Assembly (NCBI GenBank): GCA_937920635.1
Contig: CAKZUE010000006.1
Coordinates: 1 to 64,000, forward strand
Direction: 5' to 3'
Source: an uncultured Bryobacteraceae bacterium
GTDB taxonomy: Bacteria; Acidobacteriota; Terriglobia; Bryobacterales; Bryobacteraceae
DNA: 64,000 bases
Both the position numbers and the translations under genes were made by a program. The notes under the pieces are model-generated. The model did not search any database. It was given only the letters and a program-made list of their open reading frames with translations, and was not told the origin of the DNA. Shown here in pieces: positions 45,138 through 53,700 of the stretch; position 1 is the stretch's first letter; each line of letters begins with the position of its first letter.

Positions 45138-46691
45138 TCAGAGGATCTTTTCGGCGATGGATTTGCCCTGCACGAACCAGAAGAGGTAATCGGGGCCGCC
45201 GGCCTTGGAGTCGGTGCCGGACATGTTGAAGCCGCCGAAGGGATGGGCGCCGACCATGGCGCCGGTGCACTTGCGGTTGATGTAGAGGTTGCCGGCGTGG
45301 AAGCGGTCTTTGGCCTTTTCGATCTTCCCGCGGTTGCGGGTGTAGACCGCGCCGGTGAGGCCGTATTCGCTGTCGTTGGCGAGTTCGAGGGCGTGATCGA
45401 AGTCGCGCGCGGCGGTGACGGCGAGCACGGGGCCGAAGATCTCTTCCTGGAAGATGCGCGCCTTGCGGTCCACGCCTTCAAAGATCGTGGGCGCGAGGAA
45501 GTAGCCTTCGCCGGGGAGCCGCTCGCCGCCGCAGACGAGGCGGCCTTCCCGCTTGCCGATCTCGATGTAGCCAAGGATCGAATTCATGGACCGCTCGTTG
45601 ATGACAGGGCCCATGTAGTTGGCGGGATCGTCGGCGGGGCCCACGCGGATGTCTTTCACGCGGGCCACCAGGCGGTCGAGGAACTCTGCGTAGAGTTTCT
45701 CGCTGACGATGGCGCGGGAGCAGGCCGAGCACTTCTGGCCCTGGTAGCCGTAGGCGCTGACCAGCACGCCCTGCACGGCGGAATCGAGGTCGGCCTCTTC
45801 ATCGACGATGATGGCGTCCTTGCCGCCCATTTCGGCGATGACGCGTTTGATCCAGATCTGGCCGGGCGCGGCTTTCGCGGCCAGCTCGTTGATGCGGAGC
45901 CCGACCTCGCGCGAGCCGGTGAAGGAGATGAAGCGGGTGCGCGGGTGCTGGACGAGGATGTCTCCCACTTCGGCGCCGCTGCCGACGAGCAGCGTGAAGG
46001 CGTCGAGGGGGACGCCGGCTTCTTCGAGCACTTCGGCGAATTTGGCGGCGATGGTGGGCGTGTCCGAGCTGGGCTTGACGACCACGGTGTTGCCGCTGAC
46101 CAGGGCGGCGGTGGTCATCCCCGTGAGGATAGCCAGCGGGAAGTTCCAGGGCGGAATGATTACGCCCGCGCCGAGCGGGATGTAGCGCAGTTCGTCGCGC
46201 TCGCCGGGCAGTTGCACGAGAGGCTCGGGGCTGGCCATGCGTTCGGCGAGCAGGGCGTAATAGTCGCAGAAGTCGATGGCCTCGCTGACGTCGGCTTCGG
46301 CCTCGGGCCAGGTCTTGCCGGCTTCGTAGACGAGCCAGGCGTCGAACTCCATCTTGCGGCGGCGGAGGATGGCGGCGGCGCGCCGCAGGATGGCGGCGCG
46401 CTCGCTCACCGGAACGGCTGCCCACAGCGGGAAGAAGCGGTCGGCTGCTTCAATGGCTTGCCGCGCCAGCGCGGGCGTGGCCTTGTGATGGAAGCCGACA
46501 ATCTCGGAGGGTCTGGAGGGATTGAGCGAAGCCAGCAGAGCGCCGGTGCGATGACGGGCCTGGCCGATCCGGATGTCGTACTCTTTTCCGAATTCGGCCC
46601 GGACAGCAGACAGGGCTGCCCGCATCTTGTCGGCGTTCTCGGACAGGGAGAAGTCGGTGTAGGGCTCGTTGCGGAAGTCGCACAGGCGCAT
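45138..46691 (-). CDS. rocA: 1-pyrroline-5-carboxylate dehydrogenase
   Basis: 517 residues from ATG 46691. Aldehyde dehydrogenase fold with catalytic Cys321 (GYQGQKCSACSR) and general base Glu287 (IAEMGGKDAIIVD). PPWNFPLAILTGMTT and ISFTGSREVGLRINE are cofactor-site blocks. It oxidises glutamate semialdehyde/P5C from proline or arginine to glutamate with NAD+. The length equals the free-standing RocA type rather than bifunctional PutA, and no proline dehydrogenase is next to it. It lies 5 bases after the YtxH gene. Arginase (56.1 kb) could supply its substrate via ornithine. Confidence 0.92.
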   Translation of the reverse strand: MRLCDFRNEPYTDFSLSENADKMRAALSAVRAEFGKEYDIRIGQARHRTGALLASLNPSRPSEIVGFHHKATPALARQAIEAADRFFPLWAAVPVSERAAILRRAAAILRRRKMEFDAWLVYEAGKTWPEAEADVSEAIDFCDYYALLAERMASPEPLVQLPGERDELRYIPLGAGVIIPPWNFPLAILTGMTTAALVSGNTVVVKPSSDTPTIAAKFAEVLEEAGVPLDAFTLLVGSGAEVGDILVQHPRTRFISFTGSREVGLRINELAAKAAPGQIWIKRVIAEMGGKDAIIVDEEADLDSAVQGVLVSAYGYQGQKCSACSRAIVSEKLYAEFLDRLVARVKDIRVGPADDPANYMGPVINERSMNSILGYIEIGKREGRLVCGGERLPGEGYFLAPTIFEGVDRKARIFQEEIFGPVLAVTAARDFDHALELANDSEYGLTGAVYTRNRGKIEKAKDRFHAGNLYINRKCTGAMVGAHPFGGFNMSGTDSKAGGPDYLFWFVQGKSIAEKIL

Positions 46692-46696
46692 GGGGG

Positions 46697-46969
46697 CTAG
46701 CCCTCCACGAGTTTCTTGCCGCGCTCGAAGAGCTCGGCGGCTTCGTCGGCGAGGTGCTTGCCCTTCTCGTACACTTCGCGGCCCTTGTCCATCAATTCCT
46801 CGCCTGCCCGCTCGGCGGCGATGATGCCGCGGCGGCCGGCGTGGCGGATCTTGCGGCGGGTAACGTGGCCCGGCGCCGGGGCGAAAAGAAGCGCGAGGGT
46901 CGCCCCTACAGCGGCGCCAGCCAAAAACCACAATGCATTGCTCGTGTATTCTTCAGTGTCGAATGCCAT
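46697..46969 (-). CDS. YtxH-like small membrane-anchored protein
   Basis: 90 residues with one membrane segment near the N-terminus (LWFLAGAAVGATLALLFAP, about 13-31) and an amphipathic, charged helical C-terminus (GREVYEKGKHLADEAAELFE). This is the YtxH/GvpP-like layout associated with general stress. It lies 5 bases upstream of rocA, so both are expressed together. CCAGGAGG lies 13 bases before the ATG. Confidence 0.85.
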   Translation of the reverse strand: MAFDTEEYTSNALWFLAGAAVGATLALLFAPAPGHVTRRKIRHAGRRGIIAAERAGEELMDKGREVYEKGKHLADEAAELFERGKKLVEG

Positions 46970-47052
46970 TTTCTGGAGAGCCTCCTGGCTTTTATTCTAC
47001 CGCCCGGGGCTGAATTTTCGCCGATTCACTCTAGAATAAAGGCGGAGGCGCC

Positions 47053-47343
47053 ATGAGCAGCCAAACAGAACCGGGCAGCGAACGCCGATTTGTTCCACTC
47101 TCGCTCGACGGACTCGAGTTGGAGCTGAACGAGATCGAACTGGCCTCTGTGCGGCCGCTGCTGGAGGCCGGAGGCATCGAGGTGATCGTGCAGGGGGCCA
47201 CGCCGTTGCCCAACCTGCCGTACGAGCTGCTGGTGCCTGAAGACCAACTGGAGCGGGCCCAGACCATTCTGCGCGAGGCGCTTCAGGCGGGGCCGGAGGG
47301 CGCGGCGGAAGCCGAGGAGGGGACGGACGAACCGGCCTCGTAG
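47053..47343 (+). CDS. DUF2007-like small protein
   Basis: 96 residues. The central segment ELNEIELASVRPLLEAGGIE followed by LPNLPYELLVPEDQLERAQT is the pattern of DUF2007, annotated as a putative signal-transducing protein. The tail is acidic and variable. It is preceded by GGCGGAGG and a possible TAGAAT -10 (47032-47037). Convergent with comEC, 6 bases apart. Function unknown. Confidence 0.75.
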   Translation: MSSQTEPGSERRFVPLSLDGLELELNEIELASVRPLLEAGGIEVIVQGATPLPNLPYELLVPEDQLERAQTILREALQAGPEGAAEAEEGTDEPAS

Positions 47344-47349
47344 GGCCTC

Positions 47350-49782
47350 CTACCACCAGTCTTCGAAAAGCCGCCAGGAGGCAGGAGGCGGAGCCGCCGC
47401 TGAGAGATAGCGGCCGTCGGAGCGGACGGTGACCGGGCCGGCGAGATCGGTGCGCAGGACGAGCGCGCGTTTCTCGCGCAGCCGCTCGAGCGTTTCCCGG
47501 TGCGGCAGGCCGAAGGCGTTGTCCGGGCCGGCGCTCAACAGGGCCACCGCCGGATGTGTGGCGTCGAGCAGCCACGGCGTGGCGCTGCGCCGGGAGCCGT
47601 GGTGCGGGACCTTCAGCACATGCGCGGGCTGGAGCAACCCGGCGAGCGACAGTTCTGCCTCCTGTTTGGCTTCGATGTCGCCTGTGAGCAGGAACGTGTG
47701 GCGGCCGTAGCGCAGTTCCAGGACGAGCGAGTCGCCGTTCTGCGGGCGTCCGCTCCATGGCTGGCCGGCGGGAGGCGCCAGGACGCGGCATTGCACCGGG
47801 CCGAGGCTGCACGCCTCGCCCTGTTTGAGCACGCGGATGCGGGTGCCTGCGGAGAGTGCGGAGGCCTGAATCCCGCGCCACAGGGGAGTATCAGGAGCGA
47901 ACGAGACCCACAGCTCGCGCGGACGGAAATTGCGGATGATGGAGGGCGCGCCTGCTGCATGGTCTTCGTGCAGATGGGAAAGCACGAGCAGATCCAGCCG
48001 CCGGATGCCGCGGCGCCAGAGGTACGGCGCCACGACTTCTTCGCCGACATCGAACGGCTCGGCGCGCCTGCGCCCGTGCTGCGGGAGGCCGCCGGTGTCG
48101 AGGAGGGCGAAACGGGCATCGGGAAGAGCCAGCAGGAGGCTTTCGCCCTGCCCGACGTCGATGGCCGTCAATTCGAGTTCGCCCGGAGAGGCGTGGGGCG
48201 GGAAAGGGTGGACGATGAGGATCGACAGCAGGGCCAGGTACGCCGCGGCGGCGGCCCAGCGCCACGGGCGGCTTCGCGCTGAAGCCCAGGCCAGCAGCGC
48301 CAGCGCCACCGCGGCAACCAGCCACAGCGGCGGGGCGGGGATCGTCCAAACGGGTTCGAACTGCGCATGCCAGGCGGCGAGGCGCCGGGACAGATCCAAA
48401 GAAGCGCCCGCCAGTTCGCCCAGCCACGCCCACTCCGTGATGGCCGCCGCAAAGCCGAGCGGGATCGCCAGCGAGACAAACGGCACGGCGATGACGTTGG
48501 CGCTGAGCCCCGTGATCGAAAGCCGGTGAAAGAGCAGCGCCATGGGCAGGGCGAGGCTCAACTGCACCGCCGCGGAGGCGAGGAACAGATTGCGGGCCCA
48601 TTGCCAGGCGAGCGCGAGCGCGCCCAGGAGCCGTTGCGCCGCGCGCACGGGCAGCCGGAAGAGCTCGTGCAGCGTCTCCGCGGCCAGGCTGCGCTCGAGC
48701 CTGGCCGCCGCCACTGGCGCGGCCAGAGTTTTCGCGGCTGCCTGCGGCGGGAAGAAGGCGCCCAGCGCGGCGACCGCCAGAAAGGAGAGCAGGAAGCTGC
48801 CGTCGAACAACTGATCGGGATCAACGGCCAGGAAAAGGATAGCCACCGCGCCCACCGTGTTCAGCAGCGCCAGCCGCCGATAGAAGGCCGCGCCGGAAGC
48901 AAACAAGGTGAACCCCGCCGCCGCGCGCAGCACGGGGGGATCCGCGCCGGCCAGGAGCGCGTAGAGCCAGGCGAGCGCGGAAGCGGCCAGCGGAACGGTT
49001 CGCCAGCCAAAGCCGGAAAAGCGGCGCCAGATCAGGAACAGCCCGCAGACCAGCGTGACGTGGCTGCCCGAGATGACCAGCGCGTGATAGGTGCCGGTGC
49101 GGCGGAAGTCCTCGACCCACGCCTTGCGGATGCCGCTCTTGTCTCCGAGCAGGAGGCCGCGCGTCAGCGCGGCGCGGGCTTCATCGTTGCGGTGGACTTC
49201 GTCGATCCGCTGGAGCGCCGCGGCGCGCAGATGCTCGATGGGGCGGCGCCAGGGCGAGCCGCACGCGCCGGGGAGCCGTTCGAGCGGGGCTCCGCGCACA
49301 GGGGCGGCGGACCAGAAGATGCCGCGCCGGGCGTTGTAGGCGGCGGCGTCGAAGCCGCCGGGATTGCGGAAGCTGCGCACGGGCCACAGGCGGAGCTGGG
49401 CGGCAACGCGCTGCCCGTAGAGGAGCGGCTCGGGAAACGCGCCGTCTTGAGCCGGCGGCCAGGAGACGCGGACACGCGCGCCAGGCTGGATCTCCAGAGT
49501 GAATTGCATCCGGTCGTTGCGAATGACGGAGGACTCCGTGACGCAGCCTGCGACGCGGCGCGGCGTGAGATCCATTGGGGGCGGTGCTGGCGGAGAGTGG
49601 AGCGCCGCGGCGAGCGCGCCGGCGGCGAGGCAGGCGGTCCACGCGGTGAACCGGGCGGTGATCGGGTGACGGGCCAGGAGGCGTCCGGCGGCGGCGGTGG
49701 CAAGGCACACTGCGGCCTCGGCGGGGGAAAAGCCGGCCAGCCTGGACACGGCTACCCCGCCGGCGAACAGCAGCGCCGGCAT
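47350..49782 (-). CDS. comEC: ComEC/Rec2-family DNA-uptake protein
   Basis: 810 residues from ATG 49782; TTG 49800 would add six. The N-terminal part is an OB-like periplasmic domain, then the competence core of about ten membrane segments with [16 protein letters not shown]. The C-terminal metallo-beta-lactamase domain has [23 protein letters not shown] and [14 protein letters not shown], and a histidine in VPHHGSR. In other bacteria ComEC passes single-stranded DNA through the inner membrane. Natural transformation is only inferred; no comEA or pilus gene is here. Confidence 0.92.
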   Translation of the reverse strand: MPALLFAGGVAVSRLAGFSPAEAAVCLATAAAGRLLARHPITARFTAWTACLAAGALAAALHSPPAPPPMDLTPRRVAGCVTESSVIRNDRMQFTLEIQPGARVRVSWPPAQDGAFPEPLLYGQRVAAQLRLWPVRSFRNPGGFDAAAYNARRGIFWSAAPVRGAPLERLPGACGSPWRRPIEHLRAAALQRIDEVHRNDEARAALTRGLLLGDKSGIRKAWVEDFRRTGTYHALVISGSHVTLVCGLFLIWRRFSGFGWRTVPLAASALAWLYALLAGADPPVLRAAAGFTLFASGAAFYRRLALLNTVGAVAILFLAVDPDQLFDGSFLLSFLAVAALGAFFPPQAAAKTLAAPVAAARLERSLAAETLHELFRLPVRAAQRLLGALALAWQWARNLFLASAAVQLSLALPMALLFHRLSITGLSANVIAVPFVSLAIPLGFAAAITEWAWLGELAGASLDLSRRLAAWHAQFEPVWTIPAPPLWLVAAVALALLAWASARSRPWRWAAAAAYLALLSILIVHPFPPHASPGELELTAIDVGQGESLLLALPDARFALLDTGGLPQHGRRRAEPFDVGEEVVAPYLWRRGIRRLDLLVLSHLHEDHAAGAPSIIRNFRPRELWVSFAPDTPLWRGIQASALSAGTRIRVLKQGEACSLGPVQCRVLAPPAGQPWSGRPQNGDSLVLELRYGRHTFLLTGDIEAKQEAELSLAGLLQPAHVLKVPHHGSRRSATPWLLDATHPAVALLSAGPDNAFGLPHRETLERLREKRALVLRTDLAGPVTVRSDGRYLSAAAPPPASWRLFEDWW

Positions 49783-49850
49783 CGCCAGGGGACTGCGCAA
49801 TCAGGAAAGTAGTCGGCGCGCGGGCGGCAAGTTCTCAGGCGGAGCGCGGT

Positions 49851-50024
49851 TCAGGATTCGTCACCCTGGTCCTGACGTACGTCTTTTTTGTGTTTGGGCT
49901 TGCGGGATTTCACGGACGGGATCACACGGGCGGGCGGCACCGGTCCGACGGCGAGCCGCGCCTGGCGGCGGGCCTTGCGCGCCGCTTCGCGGGCTTTTTT
50001 CCCGGGCTTGCTTTGCCTGCTCAT
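49851..50024 (-). CDS. Very basic 57-residue protein
   Basis: Below the size that most ORF scans report. The frame from ATG 50024 to TGA 49851 encodes [20 protein letters not shown] followed by [14 protein letters not shown] and a Lys/His-rich end ([13 protein letters not shown]). About a third of the residues are Arg or Lys. A GGAG ribosome site lies 9 bases before ATG 50024; ATG 50030 would be too close. The pattern of a basic helix, then PPARVIP, then a basic tail resembles small nucleic-acid-binding proteins, but this is an impression. It is divergent from tatA and follows comEC on the same strand by 68 bases upstream. Confidence 0.6.
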   Translation of the reverse strand: MSRQSKPGKKAREAARKARRQARLAVGPVPPARVIPSVKSRKPKHKKDVRQDQGDES

Positions 50025-50098
50025 CACCATGGACTCCGGAGGCTTGCTTGACGCCTGTTTGCGCGGCTCCCTACAATGAAGATGACAAAGGAGGCCCT

Positions 50099-50275
50099 GT
50101 GCGGTCCATTGGCTTACCTGAACTGCTGATCATTCTGGGCGTCGCCGTCCTGCTGTTTGGCGGGAAGAAGATCCCGGAACTGGCAAAAGGCCTCGGAGAA
50201 GGAATCAAAAACTTCAAGAACGCTTTGAAGGAAGAGCAGGCGCCTGCCAAGCCGGAAGAGAAGAAGCAGGCTTGA
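50099..50275 (+). CDS. tatA: Sec-independent translocase component TatA/TatE
   Basis: 58 residues from GTG 50099, with AAAGGAGG (50087-50094) just upstream. A single membrane helix ([20 protein letters not shown]) is followed by the amphipathic helix [20 protein letters not shown] and a basic/acidic tail. TatA forms the pore for folded proteins carrying twin-arginine signals; several such signals occur in this window. tatB/tatC are elsewhere. Confidence 0.93.
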   Translation: MRSIGLPELLIILGVAVLLFGGKKIPELAKGLGEGIKNFKNALKEEQAPAKPEEKKQA

Positions 50276-50346
50276 GTCCTGACATCGCGCCTGCCTGAGA
50301 CGCCGCCGGCAAGCGAGGTGGCGATTCCAGGATCTCCAAAGAAAAC

Positions 50347-50377
50347 GCCCCGCCCGGTCTGGAAGGCCGCGCGGGGC
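50347..50377 (+). terminator. Terminator after tatA
   Basis: GCCCCGC (50347-50353) pairs with GCGGGGC (50371-50377), 17-base loop with an internal CCGG/CCGG pairing, 72 bases past the tatA stop. A CTTCGTCT stretch follows rather than a T-run, so strength is uncertain. Confidence 0.5.
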
Positions 50378-50446
50378 TTCGTCTGTGGGAGAAAGCGGGT
50401 CCAGCCCCATGCTGCCTTGAGAGGCACGGCAACACCCTCGAAAAGG

Positions 50447-50478
50447 GGGGACAGGCCCGCCCGGGCGGGCCTGTCCCC
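50447..50478. repeat. Perfect 32-base palindrome (GGGGACAGGCCCGCCC and its complement)
   Basis: GGGGACAGGCCCGCCC is followed at once by its exact reverse complement GGGCGGGCCTGTCCCC, with AAAA (50441-50444) and TTTT (50481-50484) pairing again beyond two mismatches. It lies between the convergent tatA and dgoD genes. The flanking ATGGGGCGCTCCCGCAAAAC (read on the minus strand, 50480-50499) recurs in near-identical form at 30866-30881, showing a dispersed repeat unit rather than chance. Confidence 0.8.
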
Positions 50479-50567
50479 GGTTTTGCGGGAGCGCCCCATC
50501 AGAGTTCCCTCGGGGCCCCAAACGAACGCAATCCCATTGGGTTCATTGAACGTATCCGTGTTGCGCT

Positions 50568-51800
50568 TCACCAGTCGGCGACGCTCGAGTCGTCTTCGTC
50601 GTAGCTTTCCGGGTTCTTCCAGTTGTGGCCGATCTTGTCAGCCAGCGCGTTGTCGTCGAGCTCGATGCCGAGCCCCGGGCCTGTTGGCAGGTCTACATAG
50701 CCGCCACGGACCGTGAACGGCTGCTTCAGGTAGCCCTCGCCCAGAGAGACCTGTTCCTGGATCAGGAAATTAGGGATCGAGGCGGCCAGTTGAATGCCCG
50801 CAGCCAGGGAGATGGGGCCGAGAGGATTGTGCGGCGCGATGGCGGCATAGTACGCCTCTGCCATGCCCGCGATCAGGCGCACCTCTGTAATGCCGCCGGC
50901 GTGGCAGAGATCGGGCTGGAGGATCGTCGCGGCCTTTTTCTCCAGGATTTCCCGGAAGCCCCACTTGGTAAACACGCGTTCGCCGGTGGCGATGGGCAGG
51001 TGCGTGGAGCGGGCGATCTCGGCCATGACATCGTGATTCTGCGCCTGACACGGCTCCTCAATAAACATGGGATGATATGGCTCAAGCGCCTTGATCAAAA
51101 CCTTGGCCAAAGCGGGGGAAACCGCTCCGTGAAAATCCACGCCGATGTCGATTTCCGGGCCGACCATTTTCCGGAATTCCGCAAATTTCTTCGCCGCATA
51201 TTCCACTTCCGCCTGTGACTCCACATAACGCGGATATTTGCGCCGCCGCGCAGGCCCGGTCTTGAAGGCGGTGAAACCCTGGCGGATGGCCTCGCGGACG
51301 CGGTCCGGATTGTTGACGCTGGCATGGGCGTAGACGCGGACGCGCGTGCGCGTGGGGCCGCCGAGCAGCTCGTAAACCGGCACGCCGAGCGCCTTGCCTT
51401 TGATGTCCCACAGCGCCATGTCGATGCCGCTGAGCGCGGAGGTGAGGATGGGACCGCCGCGGTAGAAAGCGTGGCGGTAGATGGCTTGCCAGTGGTGGAC
51501 GACGGCGCGGGGGTCCTTGCCCACCAGATACGGCTCGATTTCCTTCACCGCGGCGGCGCAGGTTTCCGCACGCCCTTCGAGGATCGGTTCACCGAGACCG
51601 ACGATGCCCGCGTTGGTGTGGATCTTGAGAAACAGCCAGCGCGGTTTGACGGGGAAGGTCTCCAGGCGCGTGATCCGAAGCGGATCGCGCGCCCGGACGG
51701 TAGCGTTCTGCTCCACGGGGTTTGCCGCCTGAATCTGCCCGCGGACACTAGCAGCGGAGGCGGCGCCAAGAACAGCTCGGCGCGAGAGGGGAAGGGGCAT
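50568..51800 (-). CDS. dgoD: D-galactonate dehydratase-like enolase-superfamily enzyme, Tat-exported
   Basis: 410 residues from ATG 51800 with AAAGGAG 6 bases upstream. A Tat-like signal (PLPLSRRAVLGAASAAS) adds about 35 residues to the usual DgoD length. Metal ligands Asp222 (VDFHGAVSP), Glu248 (FIEEPCQ), Glu274 (TGERVF) and His324 (PHNPLGPI) have the same spacing as in E. coli DgoD. The C-terminus GHNWKNP then SSVADW also matches DgoD. It dehydrates sugar acids such as galactonate. Exported location is unusual. A TACAAT -10 element may lie at 51821-51826 (minus strand). Confidence 0.88.
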   Translation of the reverse strand: MPLPLSRRAVLGAASAASVRGQIQAANPVEQNATVRARDPLRITRLETFPVKPRWLFLKIHTNAGIVGLGEPILEGRAETCAAAVKEIEPYLVGKDPRAVVHHWQAIYRHAFYRGGPILTSALSGIDMALWDIKGKALGVPVYELLGGPTRTRVRVYAHASVNNPDRVREAIRQGFTAFKTGPARRRKYPRYVESQAEVEYAAKKFAEFRKMVGPEIDIGVDFHGAVSPALAKVLIKALEPYHPMFIEEPCQAQNHDVMAEIARSTHLPIATGERVFTKWGFREILEKKAATILQPDLCHAGGITEVRLIAGMAEAYYAAIAPHNPLGPISLAAGIQLAASIPNFLIQEQVSLGEGYLKQPFTVRGGYVDLPTGPGLGIELDDNALADKIGHNWKNPESYDEDDSSVADW

Positions 51801-51859
51801 GGCGAACTCCTTTGCGCCACATTGTATCCCGCTCTCCGCTGTTATCATGAAAACTTGTC

Positions 51860-52312
51860 ATGACGGAGGTGAAGCAGGCGTCACAGGCGTGGTGGCAGGC
51901 GGTGGCGGTGGCCGCGCTCAGCGTTGTCGCCGCCTACAATGCGGTGATCCAGTTCGGATACGCGGACGCTTTCGCCTCGCAGATCCGGGACCCTTACAAC
52001 GTGCAGGAGATGGAGTCCAAAGTGAGCCGGATCGCGGACCGAATCCCGGTCACCGAGCGCGTGGGCTACTTTTCCGAAGTGCCTTTCAGCGCGCCTGCCG
52101 GGCAGGCGGCGTTCTTCGCCGCGCAGTATGCGCTGGCGCCCCGCATCGTCGTCCGGGAAGATGCGGGCAGCGCCGCACGGGCGCGCTACTGGCTGGCCGT
52201 GTTCGCCCGCGAACAAGACTTCGCGCAGGCTGGAGCGCGGCGCGGGCTGGCCCTTGAGCAGGACCTCGGCGGGTACGTGGTTCTGTACCGGCGGCTGGAG
52301 TCCGTGCGATGA
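51860..52312 (+). CDS. Unknown membrane-anchored 150-residue protein
   Basis: No recognised domain. One membrane segment near the N-terminus (AVAVAALSVVAAYNAVIQFG, about 14-33) and a soluble alpha/beta C-terminal region. Divergent from dgoD, 59 bases apart. The stop overlaps the next start as ATGA, so it is coupled to the GT-C-like gene; it may be an accessory of that enzyme. Confidence 0.65.
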   Translation: MTEVKQASQAWWQAVAVAALSVVAAYNAVIQFGYADAFASQIRDPYNVQEMESKVSRIADRIPVTERVGYFSEVPFSAPAGQAAFFAAQYALAPRIVVREDAGSAARARYWLAVFAREQDFAQAGARRGLALEQDLGGYVVLYRRLESVR

Positions 52313-53700
52313 ACGTTCTGGCGTGGCTCACGGCAGGAGTTGCGGGCTGGCCCTGGGTGCGCGCTCTTCAGCCGAAGCCCTCCGCTCCGCGATGGATCCG
52401 GCTGGGGCGCGACGCGGCGCTGGCGCTGGCTTTTGGGACAGGGGCGACAGCTTGCGTGTTTTTCGTCCTGATTTGGGCAGGACTCGCGCCGCGCGCGGCG
52501 GCATGGGCTGCCGACGGCTTCGTCCTCGCTGCGGGCGCCGGGCTTTGGGCGCTTCGCCGGAACCGTGAGATTGCCGTTGAAGTCCGCGAGCCTGCCGCGC
52601 AATTTGGAAACGCGTGGTTGCCGGGCATCGCAGCGGCGGTCAGCGTGGCGGCGTTCCTCGCGGCCCTGGTTCTGATGATCAGCGCAGGGCCGCAAGGGGA
52701 TTGGGACGCATGGGCCATCTGGAATGTGCGGGCGAAATTCCTCGCGCACGAGGGACTGTGGCGCAATGCCGTGTCGCCGGATTTGACGGCCACCCACCCG
52801 GACTACCCGCTGCTTTGGCCGGCGGCCGTGGCACGGGCGTGGTCCGAGAGCGGACAGATCGTGCCGGCGGCGCCGCAGGCAGGGGCGTTTCTGGCGGCTC
52901 TGACTCTGGTGCTGCTGTACGCCTGCGGTCTGGCGGCGCGCTGCGGGTGGCAGTGGTCGGCAGCAGGCACGGCGGCGCTGCTGATGACTGTCTCGCTGTG
53001 GCGGACTGCGCCAGGGCAATACGCGGACGTTCCGCTGGCGATGTTCCTTCTGGGATCCGTGATCGCCGCGGCGGCCGCGCAGCAGGCCGGCTGGAGCCCG
53101 GCGGGGCTGGCGCTGAGCGGAACGCTGGCTTCCTTTGCGGCGTTCACCAAAAACGAAGGGCTCGCCTTCTGCGTCTTCCTGGCCGGCGCTCTGGCCTTCG
53201 CCGCGCGGCAACGCGCGCTGTGGTGGCTGGCAGGGGCCGCGCCGGTGCTGGCGCTCACCGCCTTGTTTCACCGATTGCTGGCGCCGCCGAAGGCGATGCT
53301 CAGCGCAGCCAGCTTTCAGCAGCCAAGCCGGCTGGCCGAAGTCCTGAAGGGCATGGCTCTGGAAGTGTGGCGGCTCGGCGATTTTCCGGCCCATCCGTTG
53401 CTGTTCGTGCTGCTGCTGTTCTTCGCCTTCCGTCCGAAATGGCCGTGGCGGCCGCTCTGGCCGGCCGTGGCCGCGTTGCTGCTGTTGGCTGCGGACGTGG
53501 CTGTTTTGTGGGGTTCTTCGAGCGATGCCTCCTGGCAAGTCAGCACGGCTGGAGACCGTCTCCTGCTCCATGCAGCTCCGGTGCTGCTGCTGTGCGCCTT
53601 CTGGTGGCTGGCGCGGGCCCAAGGCGCCGCCGTCCTTGCAGAGCCAACTCCGAAGCCGCGGCGCCGCAAGGCGGGGGCGGAGTCAGCCGCCAAGAGCTGA
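52309..53700 (+). CDS. Polytopic membrane glycosyltransferase-like protein
   Basis: 463 residues, about 11 membrane segments. The first large loop has GDWDAWAIWNVRAKFLAHEG and THPDYPLLWPAAVARAW, like the acidic-residue and substrate loops of GT-C enzymes. The tail is Lys/Arg/Pro-rich. It is coupled to the 150-residue gene by ATGA. The last 18 bases overlap the convergent S41 protease gene. Glycosyl transfer is inferred from layout; the donor is unknown. Confidence 0.65.
   Translation: MNVLAWLTAGVAGWPWVRALQPKPSAPRWIRLGRDAALALAFGTGATACVFFVLIWAGLAPRAAAWAADGFVLAAGAGLWALRRNREIAVEVREPAAQFGNAWLPGIAAAVSVAAFLAALVLMISAGPQGDWDAWAIWNVRAKFLAHEGLWRNAVSPDLTATHPDYPLLWPAAVARAWSESGQIVPAAPQAGAFLAALTLVLLYACGLAARCGWQWSAAGTAALLMTVSLWRTAPGQYADVPLAMFLLGSVIAAAAAQQAGWSPAGLALSGTLASFAAFTKNEGLAFCVFLAGALAFAARQRALWWLAGAAPVLALTALFHRLLAPPKAMLSAASFQQPSRLAEVLKGMALEVWRLGDFPAHPLLFVLLLFFAFRPKWPWRPLWPAVAALLLLAADVAVLWGSSSDASWQVSTAGDRLLLHAAPVLLLCAFWWLARAQGAAVLAEPTPKPRRRKAGAESAAKS

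Noticed and set aside
45015-46700. 561-codon plus-strand frame opposite rocA
   Set aside because: A shadow of the dehydrogenase; the translation is a low-complexity Gly/Val/Asp/Glu/Ala mix.
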